Shown here: piece by piece, positions 1-8,691 of the stretch
How the letters are laid out: each line of letters starts with the position of its first letter
Position numbering within the stretch: position 1 is the first letter of the stretch
Origin: CAZHNW01 sp942491575
GTDB taxonomy: Bacteria; Spirochaetota; UBA4802; UBA5550
Direction: 5' to 3'
Length of the DNA: 64,000 nucleotides
Assembly: GCA_942491575.1 (NCBI GenBank)
Contig: CALOBT010000025.1
Location: 1,364,001-1,428,000 of the forward strand
The notes under the pieces: model-generated
Seen by the model: only the letters and a program-made list of their open reading frames with translations
Told to the model about the DNA's origin: nothing
Database searches by the model: none
Program-made: the position numbers and the translations under genes

Positions 1-2435
1 CTTCGCTCATCAGGTACACCTATCGGACCCTTGAAACGGTGATAATCAACAAATATGACAAAAACCTCTTTACCGTAGACCCGTATTTCAGTCAAAAATC
101 ACCTGAATCCGCTCTCTGCATGCCTGTTTTGCACAAAGGGGAGTGTACTGCAATTATTTATCTCGAAAATTCCGTCAGCAGAAATATATTCTCCAGTGAC
201 CACCTTGAAATGCTGACAGTCCTTGCAACACACTCTGCAGTATTTATCAGAAACGCCCTTCTATATGAAAAACTCAACAGGGAAATTCAGGAGAGACTGC
301 AAACTGAAAAGAATTTATCGGAAAGGGAGTACCGCTTCAGATCACTTTTTGAAAATGCCCATATAGGCATCAGCATGGTTGATACTGAACTTAACATCCT
401 TCAACCAAATCCTGAACTTCATCACATTACCGGCATCAGCATTGAAAACCTGAAAAATAAATCCATATATGAAATCTGTCACCCGGACGCTTTCGATACA
501 GTTTCTTTTCACCAGGAACAGATAATTTCAGGGCACAGGGACAACTACCGAATTGAATTTAAATTCTACGACTCAAAATTAAATATCCTGTGGGGAGATC
601 TGACCGTTTCCGCCATCAGAAATACCACTGGCATACTTGTTCACTGCTTTGCAATGATCGAAGATATCACCTTCAGAAAAAAGATGGAGCAGGACCTGCT
701 GGAATCAGAAAATAAATTCAGGAACCTGTTTATAACATCCAAGGATGCTATATCTATTTTTAACGAAGAAGGAATTATTGACTGCAATGAAAGTTTATGT
801 ATCCTTCTCGATGCGCCTGAAGAAATAATAAAATCATCAAATCCACAGATTTTTGCCCCTGAACTTCAGCCTGACAACATCCCCACCAGCATGAAAATGA
901 AGCAGCAGATGCAATTGGCCGACCAGGGATCACGCAAACAATTTGAATGGCTTTTCATGACCTACTCCGGAAAGCTATTCTATGCCGAAGTAAAATTAAG
1001 CCCCGTAATCACAGGCGGGAAAAAATTTTACCAGGCAGTAATAAGAGATATAAGCGAACGCAAAAAAATGGAAAAGAACCTTCTGGAAAATGAAAAAAAG
1101 CTGCGAACACTGGTGGAAAATGGTTCTGACATAATTTCCATTGTTGATGGAAATGCCGATAGAATTTATACCAGCAGCAACTCTGTAAGAATTATTGGAT
1201 TCACCCCGGAAGAACTGACGGGCTCAACAGTTTTTTCACTTATTCATCCCGATGATCTCGAGGCAGCCAAAGAAGTGTTTACGTCTTTGAAAAATAGAGA
1301 AAACGGCATCACCTCTTATAACTATCGCCTTCAGAAAAAAGATGGAACATGGATTTACATGGAAAGCTCTGCCCGCAACCTGCTGCATGACCCCCTCATA
1401 AACGGCATTGTTATCAATTCAAGAGATGTAACGCAAAAACTCGAAGCAGAAGAAGTGCTTAACATTTACAAAAATATCGTATCAATCTCAAAAGAATTAA
1501 TGGCATTTTTCGACACGGAGGAAAGGGTTCTCGCATGCAATGATGCCTTTTACAATATACTGAATCTTGATCCGTTACCCAAAAACGAATTAACTCTGGA
1601 AACAATATTTTTTAAAAATGAGATATTACCGGCTATCCGAAACAGTTTCAACCACTGCCGGCAGGACAATGAAGTTCACACAATGACATGGTATGACAGA
1701 TCTGATACCAACAGGATACTCCTTGATATTTCCATGTACCCCTTTACAGACACAAATGGCCAGGTTACCGGAATTGTTATGAACTGCCGGGATACCACCC
1801 GGGAAATTCAGCAGGAAATGGAAATACTCAATTCAACTGAGAGGGAACGAAAACGTATCGGCATTGAACTTCACGATGGACTCAGCCATGAACTTCTTGG
1901 TATCGCGATAAAAAGCAAAATACTTGCAGACCGTCTGCAGGACCTGTCATTGGATGAAAGTCGGGAGGCCCTTGAAATTGAAAAACAAGTAAACGAGGCC
2001 ATCAGCGCAACAAGGGGAATGGCACACGGCCTGTTTCCCGTTAACCTGGAAAAGACCGGCCTTGACGGACTTCTTTCTGAAATTTCGATTATCCTTCAGG
2101 AACAGAATGGAATCATTTGCCATCTGGACATGGGCGATCCTGTTTTTATCAACGATCAGAAAAATGGACTTCACCTGCACTATATAATTCAGGAATCTGC
2201 GGTAAATATAGTAAAACATTCCGGTGCAACCGAAGTCACTATTTCGATGAAAAAGGAAGATGATTTTATCGAAATATCAATAAAAGATAATGGGAAGGGA
2301 TTTGAAATTGATAATACGGGGGGAGGAATGGGATTAAATATCATGCAGTACCGCGCCAGGTTAATTGGCGCAGACCTGAAAATAACCTCCACAGCGGGGG
2401 AAGGGACTATCCTTTTCTGCCGGTTCAAACCATGA
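1..2435 (+). CDS. Multi-PAS sensor histidine kinase (5' end outside window)
   Basis: This is a sensor kinase that should phosphorylate the NarL-type regulator encoded next to it. The frame is open to the window edge, so the start is missing; the GTG at 39 is internal to a GAF-like domain whose C-terminal half is visible. Counting residues from 39, the GAF remnant covers about 1-80, then four PAS domains lie at about 95-215, 220-345, 350-470 and 475-595, each followed by a short helical linker. A HisKA_3 dimerisation helix carries the phospho-acceptor His near 612 (motif ELHDGL). A HATPase domain follows with N box (ESAVNIVKHSGA), DNGKGF and GGGMGL. No membrane segment is seen, so the visible part is cytoplasmic. 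The missing N-terminus could hold more sensor domains. Confidence in the kinase assignment is high. Confidence 0.93.
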   Translation, partial: SLIRYTYRTLETVIINKYDKNLFTVDPYFSQKSPESALCMPVLHKGECTAIIYLENSVSRNIFSSDHLEMLTVLATHSAVFIRNALLYEKLNREIQERLQTEKNLSEREYRFRSLFENAHIGISMVDTELNILQPNPELHHITGISIENLKNKSIYEICHPDAFDTVSFHQEQIISGHRDNYRIEFKFYDSKLNILWGDLTVSAIRNTTGILVHCFAMIEDITFRKKMEQDLLESENKFRNLFITSKDAISIFNEEGIIDCNESLCILLDAPEEIIKSSNPQIFAPELQPDNIPTSMKMKQQMQLADQGSRKQFEWLFMTYSGKLFYAEVKLSPVITGGKKFYQAVIRDISERKKMEKNLLENEKKLRTLVENGSDIISIVDGNADRIYTSSNSVRIIGFTPEELTGSTVFSLIHPDDLEAAKEVFTSLKNRENGITSYNYRLQKKDGTWIYMESSARNLLHDPLINGIVINSRDVTQKLEAEEVLNIYKNIVSISKELMAFFDTEERVLACNDAFYNILNLDPLPKNELTLETIFFKNEILPAIRNSFNHCRQDNEVHTMTWYDRSDTNRILLDISMYPFTDTNGQVTGIVMNCRDTTREIQQEMEILNSTERERKRIGIELHDGLSHELLGIAIKSKILADRLQDLSLDESREALEIEKQVNEAISATRGMAHGLFPVNLEKTGLDGLLSEISIILQEQNGIICHLDMGDPVFINDQKNGLHLHYIIQESAVNIVKHSGATEVTISMKKEDDFIEISIKDNGKGFEIDNTGGGMGLNIMQYRARLIGADLKITSTAGEGTILFCRFKP

Positions 2436-2539
2436 TTCACAAATAATATTTCCCTCAAAAAAAGGGAGAGTCATATTTTCTTATTGCCTTTTATAGTGTC
2501 AATTATATCCTTGAGCAGTCAAATATATATTAAATAACA

Positions 2540-3193
2540 ATGAAAACTATAACCAGAATATTAATAATTGATGACCACCCGATAGTAAGAGATGGTCTTG
2601 AACATCTCCTCAGCAGGGAAGAGGACCTGCATATATGCGGGCAGGCGGAAGATGCTGAAAATGGCCTGACTGCCTTAGACACAACAAATCCTGATCTTGT
2701 TATCGTCGACATTTCTCTGCAGGGTAGCATTAGCGGCCTGGAACTTACAAAAATCATCCACGAGAAGTACCCTGACCTGCCGATACTTGTTCTCTCCATG
2801 CATGACGAGGCCCTTTATGCGGAACGGGTTATCCGATCCGGAGCAAAAGGCTATATAATGAAACACGAAATGACCGGTACAATTGTTAATGCCATTCGCA
2901 TGGTCATGAACAACAAAGTCTATCTTAGCGAACGTATGACAAGCCGCTTTCTCAATGAATTATCCCAGGACAAATCACAGAAGATTCAGAACCCGATTGA
3001 TAACCTTTCAAACCGGGAACTTGAAGTCCTTCGCCTCGTAGGCCAGGGAATGAAAACCAGTGAAATTGCAGAAAAGCTCCACGTTGGAATTAAAACAATA
3101 GATACCCATCGCCACCGCATTAAAAACAAACTCAACATGAAGAACAGTGCCGAAATGGTTAAATTTGCCATTGAATGGATCAACAGCAACTAG
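2540..3193 (+). CDS. NarL/FixJ-family response regulator
   Basis: A two-component DNA-binding regulator of 217 aa, the usual length for the family. Residues 1-125 form a receiver domain with the acidic pair after strand 1 (IDDHP), the phospho-acceptor Asp at about residue 57 (VIVDIS) and the conserved Lys in GAKGY. Residues 150-215 form a LuxR-type helix-turn-helix (LSNRELEVLRLVGQGMKTSE, then TIDTHRHRIKNKL). It lies 104 bp downstream of the histidine kinase on the same strand, and HisKA_3 kinases are the usual partners of NarL-type regulators. No clear Shine-Dalgarno sequence precedes the ATG; the leader is AT-rich, so translation may be weak or leader-dependent. Confidence 0.93.
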   Translation: MKTITRILIIDDHPIVRDGLEHLLSREEDLHICGQAEDAENGLTALDTTNPDLVIVDISLQGSISGLELTKIIHEKYPDLPILVLSMHDEALYAERVIRSGAKGYIMKHEMTGTIVNAIRMVMNNKVYLSERMTSRFLNELSQDKSQKIQNPIDNLSNRELEVLRLVGQGMKTSEIAEKLHVGIKTIDTHRHRIKNKLNMKNSAEMVKFAIEWINSN

Positions 3194-3242
3194 ATTCTCC
3201 ACTTAATTTTTTAAAAAATTATTAAATTTTTCCCCCGCAGGC

Positions 3243-3271
3243 TTGACGATTAAAAATATTCTTTGTATATT
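3243..3271 (+). promoter_or_regulatory. Sigma70-type promoter of the small heat-shock operon
   Basis: The -35 box TTGACG (3243-3248) and the -10 box TATATT (3266-3271) are 17 bp apart. The expected transcription start falls at about 3278, at the left edge of the CIRCE core, as expected for HrcA-repressed promoters. Confidence 0.85.
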
Positions 3272-3316
3272 CTTTTTGTTAGCACTCACTAAAGATGAGT
3301 GCTAACAAAAAGAATA
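3268..3316. promoter_or_regulatory. CIRCE operator with extended 20-bp arms
   Basis: The canonical CIRCE sequence TTAGCACTC (3279-3287), a 9-nt spacer (3288-3296) and GAGTGCTAA (3297-3305) are all exact. The inverted repeat continues perfectly outward, so each arm is 20 bp (3268-3287 and 3297-3316), overlapping the -10 box on the left and ending just before the ribosome-binding site on the right. CIRCE is the binding site of the repressor HrcA, whose gene is not in the window. Confidence 0.97.
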
Positions 3317-3329
3317 AGGGAGGTTTACT

Positions 3330-3782
3330 ATGAATTTTCCACTTTTACGAAAAAAAGAAACAGATACTGCTGATCATTCCAGCAAAAACATCCCTTCACT
3401 TTTCGATAGTCTGTTTAACACGGACGACTTTGACCTCTTCCGGGGAGTCTCAATACCCAGAATTGACGTAGAGGAAAAAGACAAAGAAATCCTTGTTCGG
3501 GCGGAACTTCCCGGAATAGACAAAAACAACCTGAATGTTTCAATCCAGGAGAATCTTCTGACTATTTCCGGTAAAAAGAGCAGGGAGAGGAAGGAAGAAA
3601 AGGAAGAAGGACGCTGCATAAGATCAGAACGAAGTTACGGATCCTTTTCCCGGACCATAACTCTCCCCGGGGGGATAAAGAAGAATAAAATAAAGGCTGA
3701 ATACAAGAAGGGATTGCTGGAAATCCGTCTCCCAAAGGAAAAGAGAGCAGAACCTGAAAAAATCAGCGTAAATGTACACTAA
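3330..3782 (+). CDS. Small heat-shock protein, Hsp20 family (first of three)
   Basis: An alpha-crystallin-type holdase chaperone of 150 aa that should bind unfolding proteins without ATP. A short variable N-terminus (about 45 residues) leads into the alpha-crystallin domain at about 46-140, with the A-x-x-x-G-L signature seen as YKKGLLEIRLP near the C-terminus and the conserved ELPG motif (AELPGIDKNNL). A strong AAGGGAGG ribosome-binding site lies 6 nt before the ATG. It is the first gene behind the CIRCE-controlled promoter, so it is expected to be heat-induced through HrcA. The charged loop (SRERKEEKEEGR) is longer than in the two following paralogues. Confidence 0.95.
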   Translation: MNFPLLRKKETDTADHSSKNIPSLFDSLFNTDDFDLFRGVSIPRIDVEEKDKEILVRAELPGIDKNNLNVSIQENLLTISGKKSRERKEEKEEGRCIRSERSYGSFSRTITLPGGIKKNKIKAEYKKGLLEIRLPKEKRAEPEKISVNVH

Positions 3783-3804
3783 TTGTCACTACAAGGAGGA
3801 CACC

Positions 3805-4212
3805 ATGGTACGCAATACAGTTTTACACGATATGCTCAATCTCGGGAAAATAGTTGATGACTTCTTCAGCGTCACACCCCAGAGAAGCGAACGAAGCGGC
3901 TTTCCCGCAGTAGATATCTACGAAGGGGCGGACGTTATTGAGATCCAGGCGGTGATGCCGGGGGTATCCAGAGAAGACCTTGATATCGAACTCTCCGACA
4001 AGACCCTCACTATCAGTGGTGAAAAGAAACAGTCCGAAGAGGATCATTCATACCTGAGGAGAGAGCGAATTTTCGGGAAATTCTCCCGATCACTGGAACT
4101 TCCCTACCATGTAGACGAAGAGTCCATCAAGGCGGAACTCAGGAATGGCATCCTCACCATAGAGCTGACAAAAAGCGAAGATGCAAAACCCCGTAAAATC
4201 GAGATAAACTAG
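3805..4212 (+). CDS. Small heat-shock protein, Hsp20 family (second of three)
   Basis: A 135-aa Hsp20-family chaperone. The ATG at 3805 is chosen over an in-frame ATG at 3772 because AAGGAGG lies 5 nt upstream and because the earlier start would overlap the previous gene. The alpha-crystallin domain spans about 33-130 with the VMPGVSREDL motif, an LTISGEKK strand and the near-C-terminal RNGILTIEL signature. It begins 22 nt after the first Hsp20 gene and is clearly diverged from it, so this is an old duplication. It should be co-transcribed from the CIRCE promoter. Confidence 0.94.
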   Translation: MVRNTVLHDMLNLGKIVDDFFSVTPQRSERSGFPAVDIYEGADVIEIQAVMPGVSREDLDIELSDKTLTISGEKKQSEEDHSYLRRERIFGKFSRSLELPYHVDEESIKAELRNGILTIELTKSEDAKPRKIEIN

Positions 4213-4222
4213 GAGGTTCACC

Positions 4223-4594
4223 ATGAGACAGGAACTTGAAAAAACATACAACGAACAAAACATGCGGACACTGGCCCCGGTAACCGACATCTACGAGACT
4301 GAAGATGCCTATACAATGCTGATGGAAATGCCGGGAGTAGAAAAAGAGAACCTGAACATAGTCATCGAAGATGACAGTCTCGAGATTCGGGGAAGTCTAA
4401 AGGCATACGACAAGAAGGACATGAAGCTGAAGTATTCAGACTATCAGACAGGGGATTACTACCGGAAATTCAGGGTCGGAAACGATATTGACCGAAACAA
4501 TATCAACGCCAGGCTAACAGACGGGACTCTCACCCTCACCCTGAACAAAACAGAGGAAGTCAAGCCGAAGAAAATTGAAATTTCAACCCACTGA
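4223..4594 (+). CDS. Small heat-shock protein, Hsp20 family (third of three)
   Basis: A 123-aa, more divergent Hsp20-family protein, starting 10 nt after the second with AGGAGG upstream. The alpha-crystallin domain starts almost at the N-terminus (PVTDIYETEDAY) and includes MEMPGVEKENL and the late signature TDGTLTLTL, in which the usual R-N-G is replaced by T-D-G. The usual GEKK turn is also replaced (RGSLKAYDKK). It may form mixed oligomers with the other two; that is inference. The operon ends at the terminator at 4623. Confidence 0.92.
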   Translation: MRQELEKTYNEQNMRTLAPVTDIYETEDAYTMLMEMPGVEKENLNIVIEDDSLEIRGSLKAYDKKDMKLKYSDYQTGDYYRKFRVGNDIDRNNINARLTDGTLTLTLNKTEEVKPKKIEISTH

Positions 4595-4622
4595 TAACGA
4601 ATATCAGTCCCGGGGATCAATC

Positions 4623-4657
4623 AAAAAGGCTCTGCCGAAAATGCAGGGCCTTTTTTT
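4623..4657. terminator. Rho-independent terminator after the Hsp20 operon
   Basis: A 13-bp stem (one G-U pair) with a short AT-rich loop, flanked by A5 on the left and T7 on the right. It can act on both strands and separates the Hsp20 operon from the convergent small gene at 4656-4826. Confidence 0.9.
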
Positions 4658-4826
4658 ACACATACCTGTCGAAATGTTCACCAAGACCGGCCACCTTCGC
4701 CCCGACAGTAACCTTCATCATCTTTTCATCAAGATTCATCTCTGCATTAGTCATCAATTTAAGCATATTGTTGAGCTGCTGGATCTGCTCTGTCATTTGA
4801 ACAGTACAGGCATCGGCTACTTTCAT
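4656..4826 (-). CDS. Small helical protein of unknown function (56 aa)
   Basis: I do not recognise this gene. The start at 4826 is chosen over an ATG at 4871 because GGAGG (4832-4836 on the complement) lies 5 nt before it, while the upstream ATG has no such site. The product is soluble, Met- and Gln-rich and helical (TEQIQQLNNMLKLM), ending in a short conserved-looking tail (GAKVAGLGEHFDRYV). Size and shape recall small YjfB-type motility-associated proteins, but the match is not good enough to name it. Its stop codon overlaps the right flank of the Hsp20 terminator. Confidence 0.55.
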   Translation of the reverse strand: MKVADACTVQMTEQIQQLNNMLKLMTNAEMNLDEKMMKVTVGAKVAGLGEHFDRYV

Positions 4827-5029
4827 ACCTGCCTCCAAAGGGAAATTTCCCCATTTTATTATCGGTGGCATAGCGCATAAACTGTACCTTTTCAGTTGAA
4901 AGTAATCGCAAATTGTTTAAAACTCATCAAAATGTCCTTGATAAAAATTCAATAGTTTTATTTTCTTACTCAGTAAAAGCTAAAAACTAGTCTTTATAGG
5001 AATTTACAACTACTGAAGGAGGACATCTA

Positions 5030-6364
5030 ATGTCTAATGAAAAAGTCATGAATCGCTGGTTCGTCGTTGTCGGCGCAATCTTGATTCAACTTGCACTGGG
5101 TGCTATCTATGCATGGTCAGCATTTACTAAAGTTCTAACGGACGCAAACGGAGCCTATAAATTTACTGCAGGCCAGACAGCATGGATTTTTTCCGCAGGC
5201 CTATTCTTTTTTGCTCTCGTAATGGTCTGGGCAGGGAGACAACTCGCTACGATTGGCCCACAAAAACTCGCCATGGCTGGTGGTATTGTTCTTGGTACCG
5301 GATACGTTCTTGCTGGTTTTTTTGGAAGCAGCTTTATCACACAACTTGTCTTTATTGGTATTATCGGTGGTGCAGGTATTGGTCTTGCATATGTTGTGCC
5401 TATCGCAGTCGGAGTCAAGTGGTTCCCCGACAAAAAAGGCATGCTCACTGGTCTTGCCGTAGCAGGTTTTGGTTTCGGTGCTACAATCTGGGTTAAATGG
5501 GCCGGATCATGGGGCGGCGGACTCCTCAACAACCTTAACCTTGCCGGACTTGACGGAACACGAAGTGTCTTTTTACTTTATGGAATTATATTTGCCGGCA
5601 TGGTACTACTGGGCAGTCTTGTCATGAAAGACCCCCCTGCAGGCTGGTTACCCGAAGGCTACACTCCTCCTGAAGCTGGAGATGCCGGAGCAAGTGGAGC
5701 TGTTGAGTTTGAATCAAGCGAAATGATCAAGACCCCACAATATTATATGCTTTTCATAACATTTCTTTTTTCTGCTCTTGCCGGTCTTATGGTTATCTAC
5801 TGTATCAAACTTTTTGGTATTGACGCACTGACCTTTTCAAAGCTCGGTACACTTGATCCTTCAAAAGAAGGATACGAAGCTGTCGTTAAAGCAGCAGGTG
5901 CTACAGCCGGTACCGCAATGGCATGGTATGCAATCCTTAATGGTCTTGGCCGAATCGCATGGGGAACCGTTTCTGACAAAATAGGAAGAAAAATGGCCCT
6001 CACTCTAATGTGCCTCTTCCAGGGCATCATCATGTTAGCTTTCTACAAGCTCGGTGCAACCGAAATGGGACTAATCATCGCTGCCTGTATTATCGGCTTT
6101 AACTTCGGTGGAAACTTCGCGCTATTCCCGTCAGCTACTGCTGACTTCTTCGGCACAGCCACTGTAGGGAAAAACTATGGCTTTGTTTTCTTCGCATATG
6201 GTATTGCCGGTATCGCTGGTCCCCAGATAGCTGGTATTTTCAAAGATGCAGCTAAGGGAGCAACTGATCCTTCAGCATGGTTAACACCTTTTGTAATTGC
6301 AGGTGTAGCATGTCTCGTCGGTGCAGTAATTTCCATTATTGTAAAACCGCCACAAAAAGCATAA
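5030..6364 (+). CDS. MFS transporter, OFA (oxalate/formate antiporter) family
   Basis: An inner-membrane carrier of 444 aa, normal for the family. The N-terminus NRWFVVVGAILIQLALGAIY followed by AWSAF is the characteristic OFA start. About 12 hydrophobic segments follow, with a cytoplasmic loop near 205-230 (proline- and glutamate-rich) between the two halves and the MFS-type motif GRIAWGTVSDKIGRK in the second half. AAGGAGG precedes the ATG. It is a single-gene unit with its own terminator at 6380. OFA members move oxalate, formate or other small carboxylates; the substrate cannot be told from sequence, although fdhD at 61401 hints that formate metabolism exists in this organism. Confidence 0.9.
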   Translation: MSNEKVMNRWFVVVGAILIQLALGAIYAWSAFTKVLTDANGAYKFTAGQTAWIFSAGLFFFALVMVWAGRQLATIGPQKLAMAGGIVLGTGYVLAGFFGSSFITQLVFIGIIGGAGIGLAYVVPIAVGVKWFPDKKGMLTGLAVAGFGFGATIWVKWAGSWGGGLLNNLNLAGLDGTRSVFLLYGIIFAGMVLLGSLVMKDPPAGWLPEGYTPPEAGDAGASGAVEFESSEMIKTPQYYMLFITFLFSALAGLMVIYCIKLFGIDALTFSKLGTLDPSKEGYEAVVKAAGATAGTAMAWYAILNGLGRIAWGTVSDKIGRKMALTLMCLFQGIIMLAFYKLGATEMGLIIAACIIGFNFGGNFALFPSATADFFGTATVGKNYGFVFFAYGIAGIAGPQIAGIFKDAAKGATDPSAWLTPFVIAGVACLVGAVISIIVKPPQKA

Positions 6365-6379
6365 AGATAAATCTTATAA

Positions 6380-6411
6380 AGAGACACTGCTCTTCACTGA
6401 GCAGTGTCTCT
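6380..6411 (+). terminator. Rho-independent terminator of the OFA transporter gene
   Basis: A perfect 13-bp stem (6380-6392 with 6399-6411) around a TTCACT loop, followed by TTTATATTCT. It begins 15 nt after the stop codon. Confidence 0.9.
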
Positions 6412-6558
6412 TTATATTCTCACAAAACCTACCCCCCATCGCCTCCTCTCAAAAAAAGCTTGCAAATAGAACAATTCCCCCTACTCTGGGAAGGGTATTT
6501 TATACATAATTTTCCAGTGAGGCTCAAAAGCCGCGCCACGTGAAGAGGGGAGACAACA

Positions 6559-7380
6559 ATGTCCACATATATTTCAGACCAGAAGCGCAAGATTACCACG
6601 TCAGTCCTTATGGAAATGAAACAGGCGGGAGAAAAGATCTCCATGATCACAGCCTACGACTACTCGATGGCAACCATCGTCGATGCCGCCGGTATCGATG
6701 TTATTCTTGTGGGGGATTCAGCATCCAACGTCATGGCAGGCAACGAGTCAACACTGCCCATCACCCTGGACCATATGATTTATCACGCACAGTCAGTAGT
6801 CCGCGGAGTACAGCACGCCATGGTGGTTGTTGACCTCCCCTTCGGAACATACCAGGGAGACTCGAAGCAGGCCCTTAATTCAGCCATCCGCGTCATGAAG
6901 GAGAGCGGCGCAAACGCGATAAAAATCGAAGGTGGCCGTGAAATAAGGGAATCAGCAGAACGAATCCTTACCGCGGGAATACCCGTCATGGGCCACCTGG
7001 GCCTGACACCGCAATCCATTAACAAATTCGGCACCTATACGGTAAGAGCAAAGGAAGACGCTGAAGCGGAGAAACTTATTGAAGATGCCCACATATTGGC
7101 TGAAACGGGATGTTTTGCCATTGTACTGGAAAAAATCCCCTCACACCTTGCGGCCCGCGCAGCGAAGGAAGTGCCGGTCCCCTTTATCGGCATCGGGGCA
7201 GGCAACGAAGTCGACGGCCAGGTACTGGTTCTCCACGACATGCTTGGAATCAACAAGGAATTCTCTCCCCGCTTTCTCCGCCGTTACCTGAACCTCTTTG
7301 ATGACATTAAGGGAGCCGTGGAAAACTATATTGAAGACGTCAAATCCGTTGATTTTCCCAACGAAAACGAGCAATATTAA
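6559..7380 (+). CDS. panB: 3-methyl-2-oxobutanoate hydroxymethyltransferase
   Basis: PanB transfers a hydroxymethyl group from methylene-tetrahydrofolate to 2-oxoisovalerate, giving ketopantoate in pantothenate and CoA synthesis (cytoplasm). The 273-aa length is normal. Family hallmarks visible are MITAYDYSMATIVDAAGID, the metal-binding VGDSASNVMAG, KIEGG, the HLGLTPQ segment and the C-terminal FIGIGAG. AGGGGAG precedes the ATG. No panC or panD is nearby. The gene is convergent with folK and shares a 30-bp palindrome with it. A PLP decarboxylase at 11259 could supply beta-alanine (see findings). Confidence 0.95.
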   Translation: MSTYISDQKRKITTSVLMEMKQAGEKISMITAYDYSMATIVDAAGIDVILVGDSASNVMAGNESTLPITLDHMIYHAQSVVRGVQHAMVVVDLPFGTYQGDSKQALNSAIRVMKESGANAIKIEGGREIRESAERILTAGIPVMGHLGLTPQSINKFGTYTVRAKEDAEAEKLIEDAHILAETGCFAIVLEKIPSHLAARAAKEVPVPFIGIGAGNEVDGQVLVLHDMLGINKEFSPRFLRRYLNLFDDIKGAVENYIEDVKSVDFPNENEQY

Positions 7381-7388
7381 CATGTCGC

Positions 7389-7418
7389 CGAAGGTGACAT
7401 TGGCCAATGTCACCTTCG
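7389..7418. terminator. Perfect 30-bp palindrome between convergent panB and folK
   Basis: Two 15-nt arms meet without a spacer (CGAAGGTGACATTGG and its complement). It lies 8 nt after the panB stop and 10 nt before the folK stop. No long T-run follows on either strand, so its role as a bidirectional terminator is likely but not certain. Confidence 0.6.
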
Positions 7419-7428
7419 AAATTTATCG

Positions 7429-7875
7429 TCATATTAAATCCCGGTAATATTCCCCCGTTACTGGATCCTTCAATTCCGAATCGAGTTCCGCGAGATGCTT
7501 TACAATGAAATCCCTTTCCAGGCGCCGCGGATGGGGAACAGCCAGGTTTTCGCTGTTAATAATCTGTTCGCCGAAGAGAATTATATCAAGATCAATAATG
7601 CGGGGCCCCTTCGGAATTTTCTTTTCCCTCCCGAGGGCCTCTTCGATATTCTGGAGAACTGCAAAAAGATCTTCAGGCGGAAGGTCAGTCTCAACTTCCA
7701 TCATCTGGTTTATAAAATCGGGCTGATCGAGGTAATCTACGGGCTCCGTTTCAAGTCGTGTGCTCACCTGAGTCAAGGAGATACGGGGATTGTTTCCCAG
7801 GAGACTAATCGCTTCAGAAAGATTTGCATGACGGTCCCCCAGGTTCGTTCCGAGGCCTATAAATACACGCGTCAC
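7429..7875 (-). CDS. folK: 2-amino-4-hydroxy-6-hydroxymethyldihydropteridine pyrophosphokinase
   Basis: FolK (HPPK) transfers pyrophosphate from ATP to 6-hydroxymethyl-dihydropterin in folate synthesis. The 148-aa length is right for a stand-alone enzyme. The N-terminal GLGTNLGDR and the signature GPRIIDLDIILFG, with the two metal-binding Asp residues, are intact. The start is a GTG that directly follows the TAG of the upstream DnaC-like gene, so the two are translationally coupled. Folate supply links functionally to PanB, which uses a folate cofactor. Confidence 0.94.
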   Translation of the reverse strand: MTRVFIGLGTNLGDRHANLSEAISLLGNNPRISLTQVSTRLETEPVDYLDQPDFINQMMEVETDLPPEDLFAVLQNIEEALGREKKIPKGPRIIDLDIILFGEQIINSENLAVPHPRRLERDFIVKHLAELDSELKDPVTGEYYRDLI

Positions 7876-8691
7876 CTAGAGGGTTTCCCGGTAATCTTCA
7901 CCGGTCAGTTCCATAATTCGACACATCTCCCGCAGACGGGAAAGGATACGCCCCTCGGAGAGCTCCCTGAAGGTCTTAACCGGATCATAGTTGGAGGTAA
8001 ATATTGTAAACTTCTCCCCCTCGTAGCGGGCATCCACAAGGTTATAAAGGGTCTCCTGTTCCCAGGGAGAGTCCCTCTGAACACCGAAATCATCCACTAT
8101 AAGCACATCCACTTCCGCCAGCTCCTTCTCAATGGCGTGGGACTGGCCATAGGTAGTTGATGCCTCGTTAAAGGTAGCCTTCAGACGGCTGAAAAAGTCT
8201 CTCGATATTTTGATAAACCTGCCATCAACGGCATACCGGGTAATCAGTTCGGTGAGTATTATAGAAGAAATAAGTGTCTTTCCCGTACCTGGATTCCCCC
8301 AGAAAAACAGCCCCTTTTTAACGTCGGGGAATTTCACGATAATATCATAGGCTGCATTTTTTGCATCATTGGTCATTTTACTCCTGGCAGCATCATAGTC
8401 TCCCAGGTATTTCCACAAAAATTTACGATCAATACCGGACCGGTTGTAAATTTTCTTTATCCTGTCAATTCTTGTCCGGTAAGGACGGCAGGGGCAGTCG
8501 ACAATTTTCCCCCCTTCACGATAGAAATAGGGCTCTTCTCCACTGCACTTGCAGAGGGGTATAACACACCGCGGACAGGGAATCAGGGGGTCCTCTCCCA
8601 GTTCCATAAAATGATCCGGGTGAACAATACCGCTGTAATCACAGTATTGACATAGCTTAGTCTCTTTATGCTGTTCCGGTTTTGGTGTCAT
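7876..8691 (-). CDS. DnaC/IstB-like AAA+ ATPase with N-terminal zinc-binding region
   Basis: Probably a replicative-helicase-loader-type ATPase. Of 271 aa, residues 10-60 are rich in cysteine pairs (CQYC, CPRC, CKC, then CPC), suggesting a zinc-binding module. Residues 95-260 form a AAA+ core with Walker A GNPGTGKT, Walker B VDVLIVDDFG, a sensor-1-like TIFTSNYD and an arginine-rich ILSRLREMCR segment. DnaC, DnaI and IstB share this core. No transposase gene is adjacent, which favours a chromosomal loader over an IS21 IstB protein. It is first in a two-gene unit with folK. I cannot tell loader from another DNA-linked ATPase by sequence alone. Confidence 0.8.
   Translation of the reverse strand: MTPKPEQHKETKLCQYCDYSGIVHPDHFMELGEDPLIPCPRCVIPLCKCSGEEPYFYREGGKIVDCPCRPYRTRIDRIKKIYNRSGIDRKFLWKYLGDYDAARSKMTNDAKNAAYDIIVKFPDVKKGLFFWGNPGTGKTLISSIILTELITRYAVDGRFIKISRDFFSRLKATFNEASTTYGQSHAIEKELAEVDVLIVDDFGVQRDSPWEQETLYNLVDARYEGEKFTIFTSNYDPVKTFRELSEGRILSRLREMCRIMELTGEDYRETL

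Noticed and set aside
7876..8691. IS21-type IstB gene (mobile element)
   Set aside because: The ATPase core is similar, but no IstA transposase or inverted repeats are adjacent and the gene is coupled to folK.
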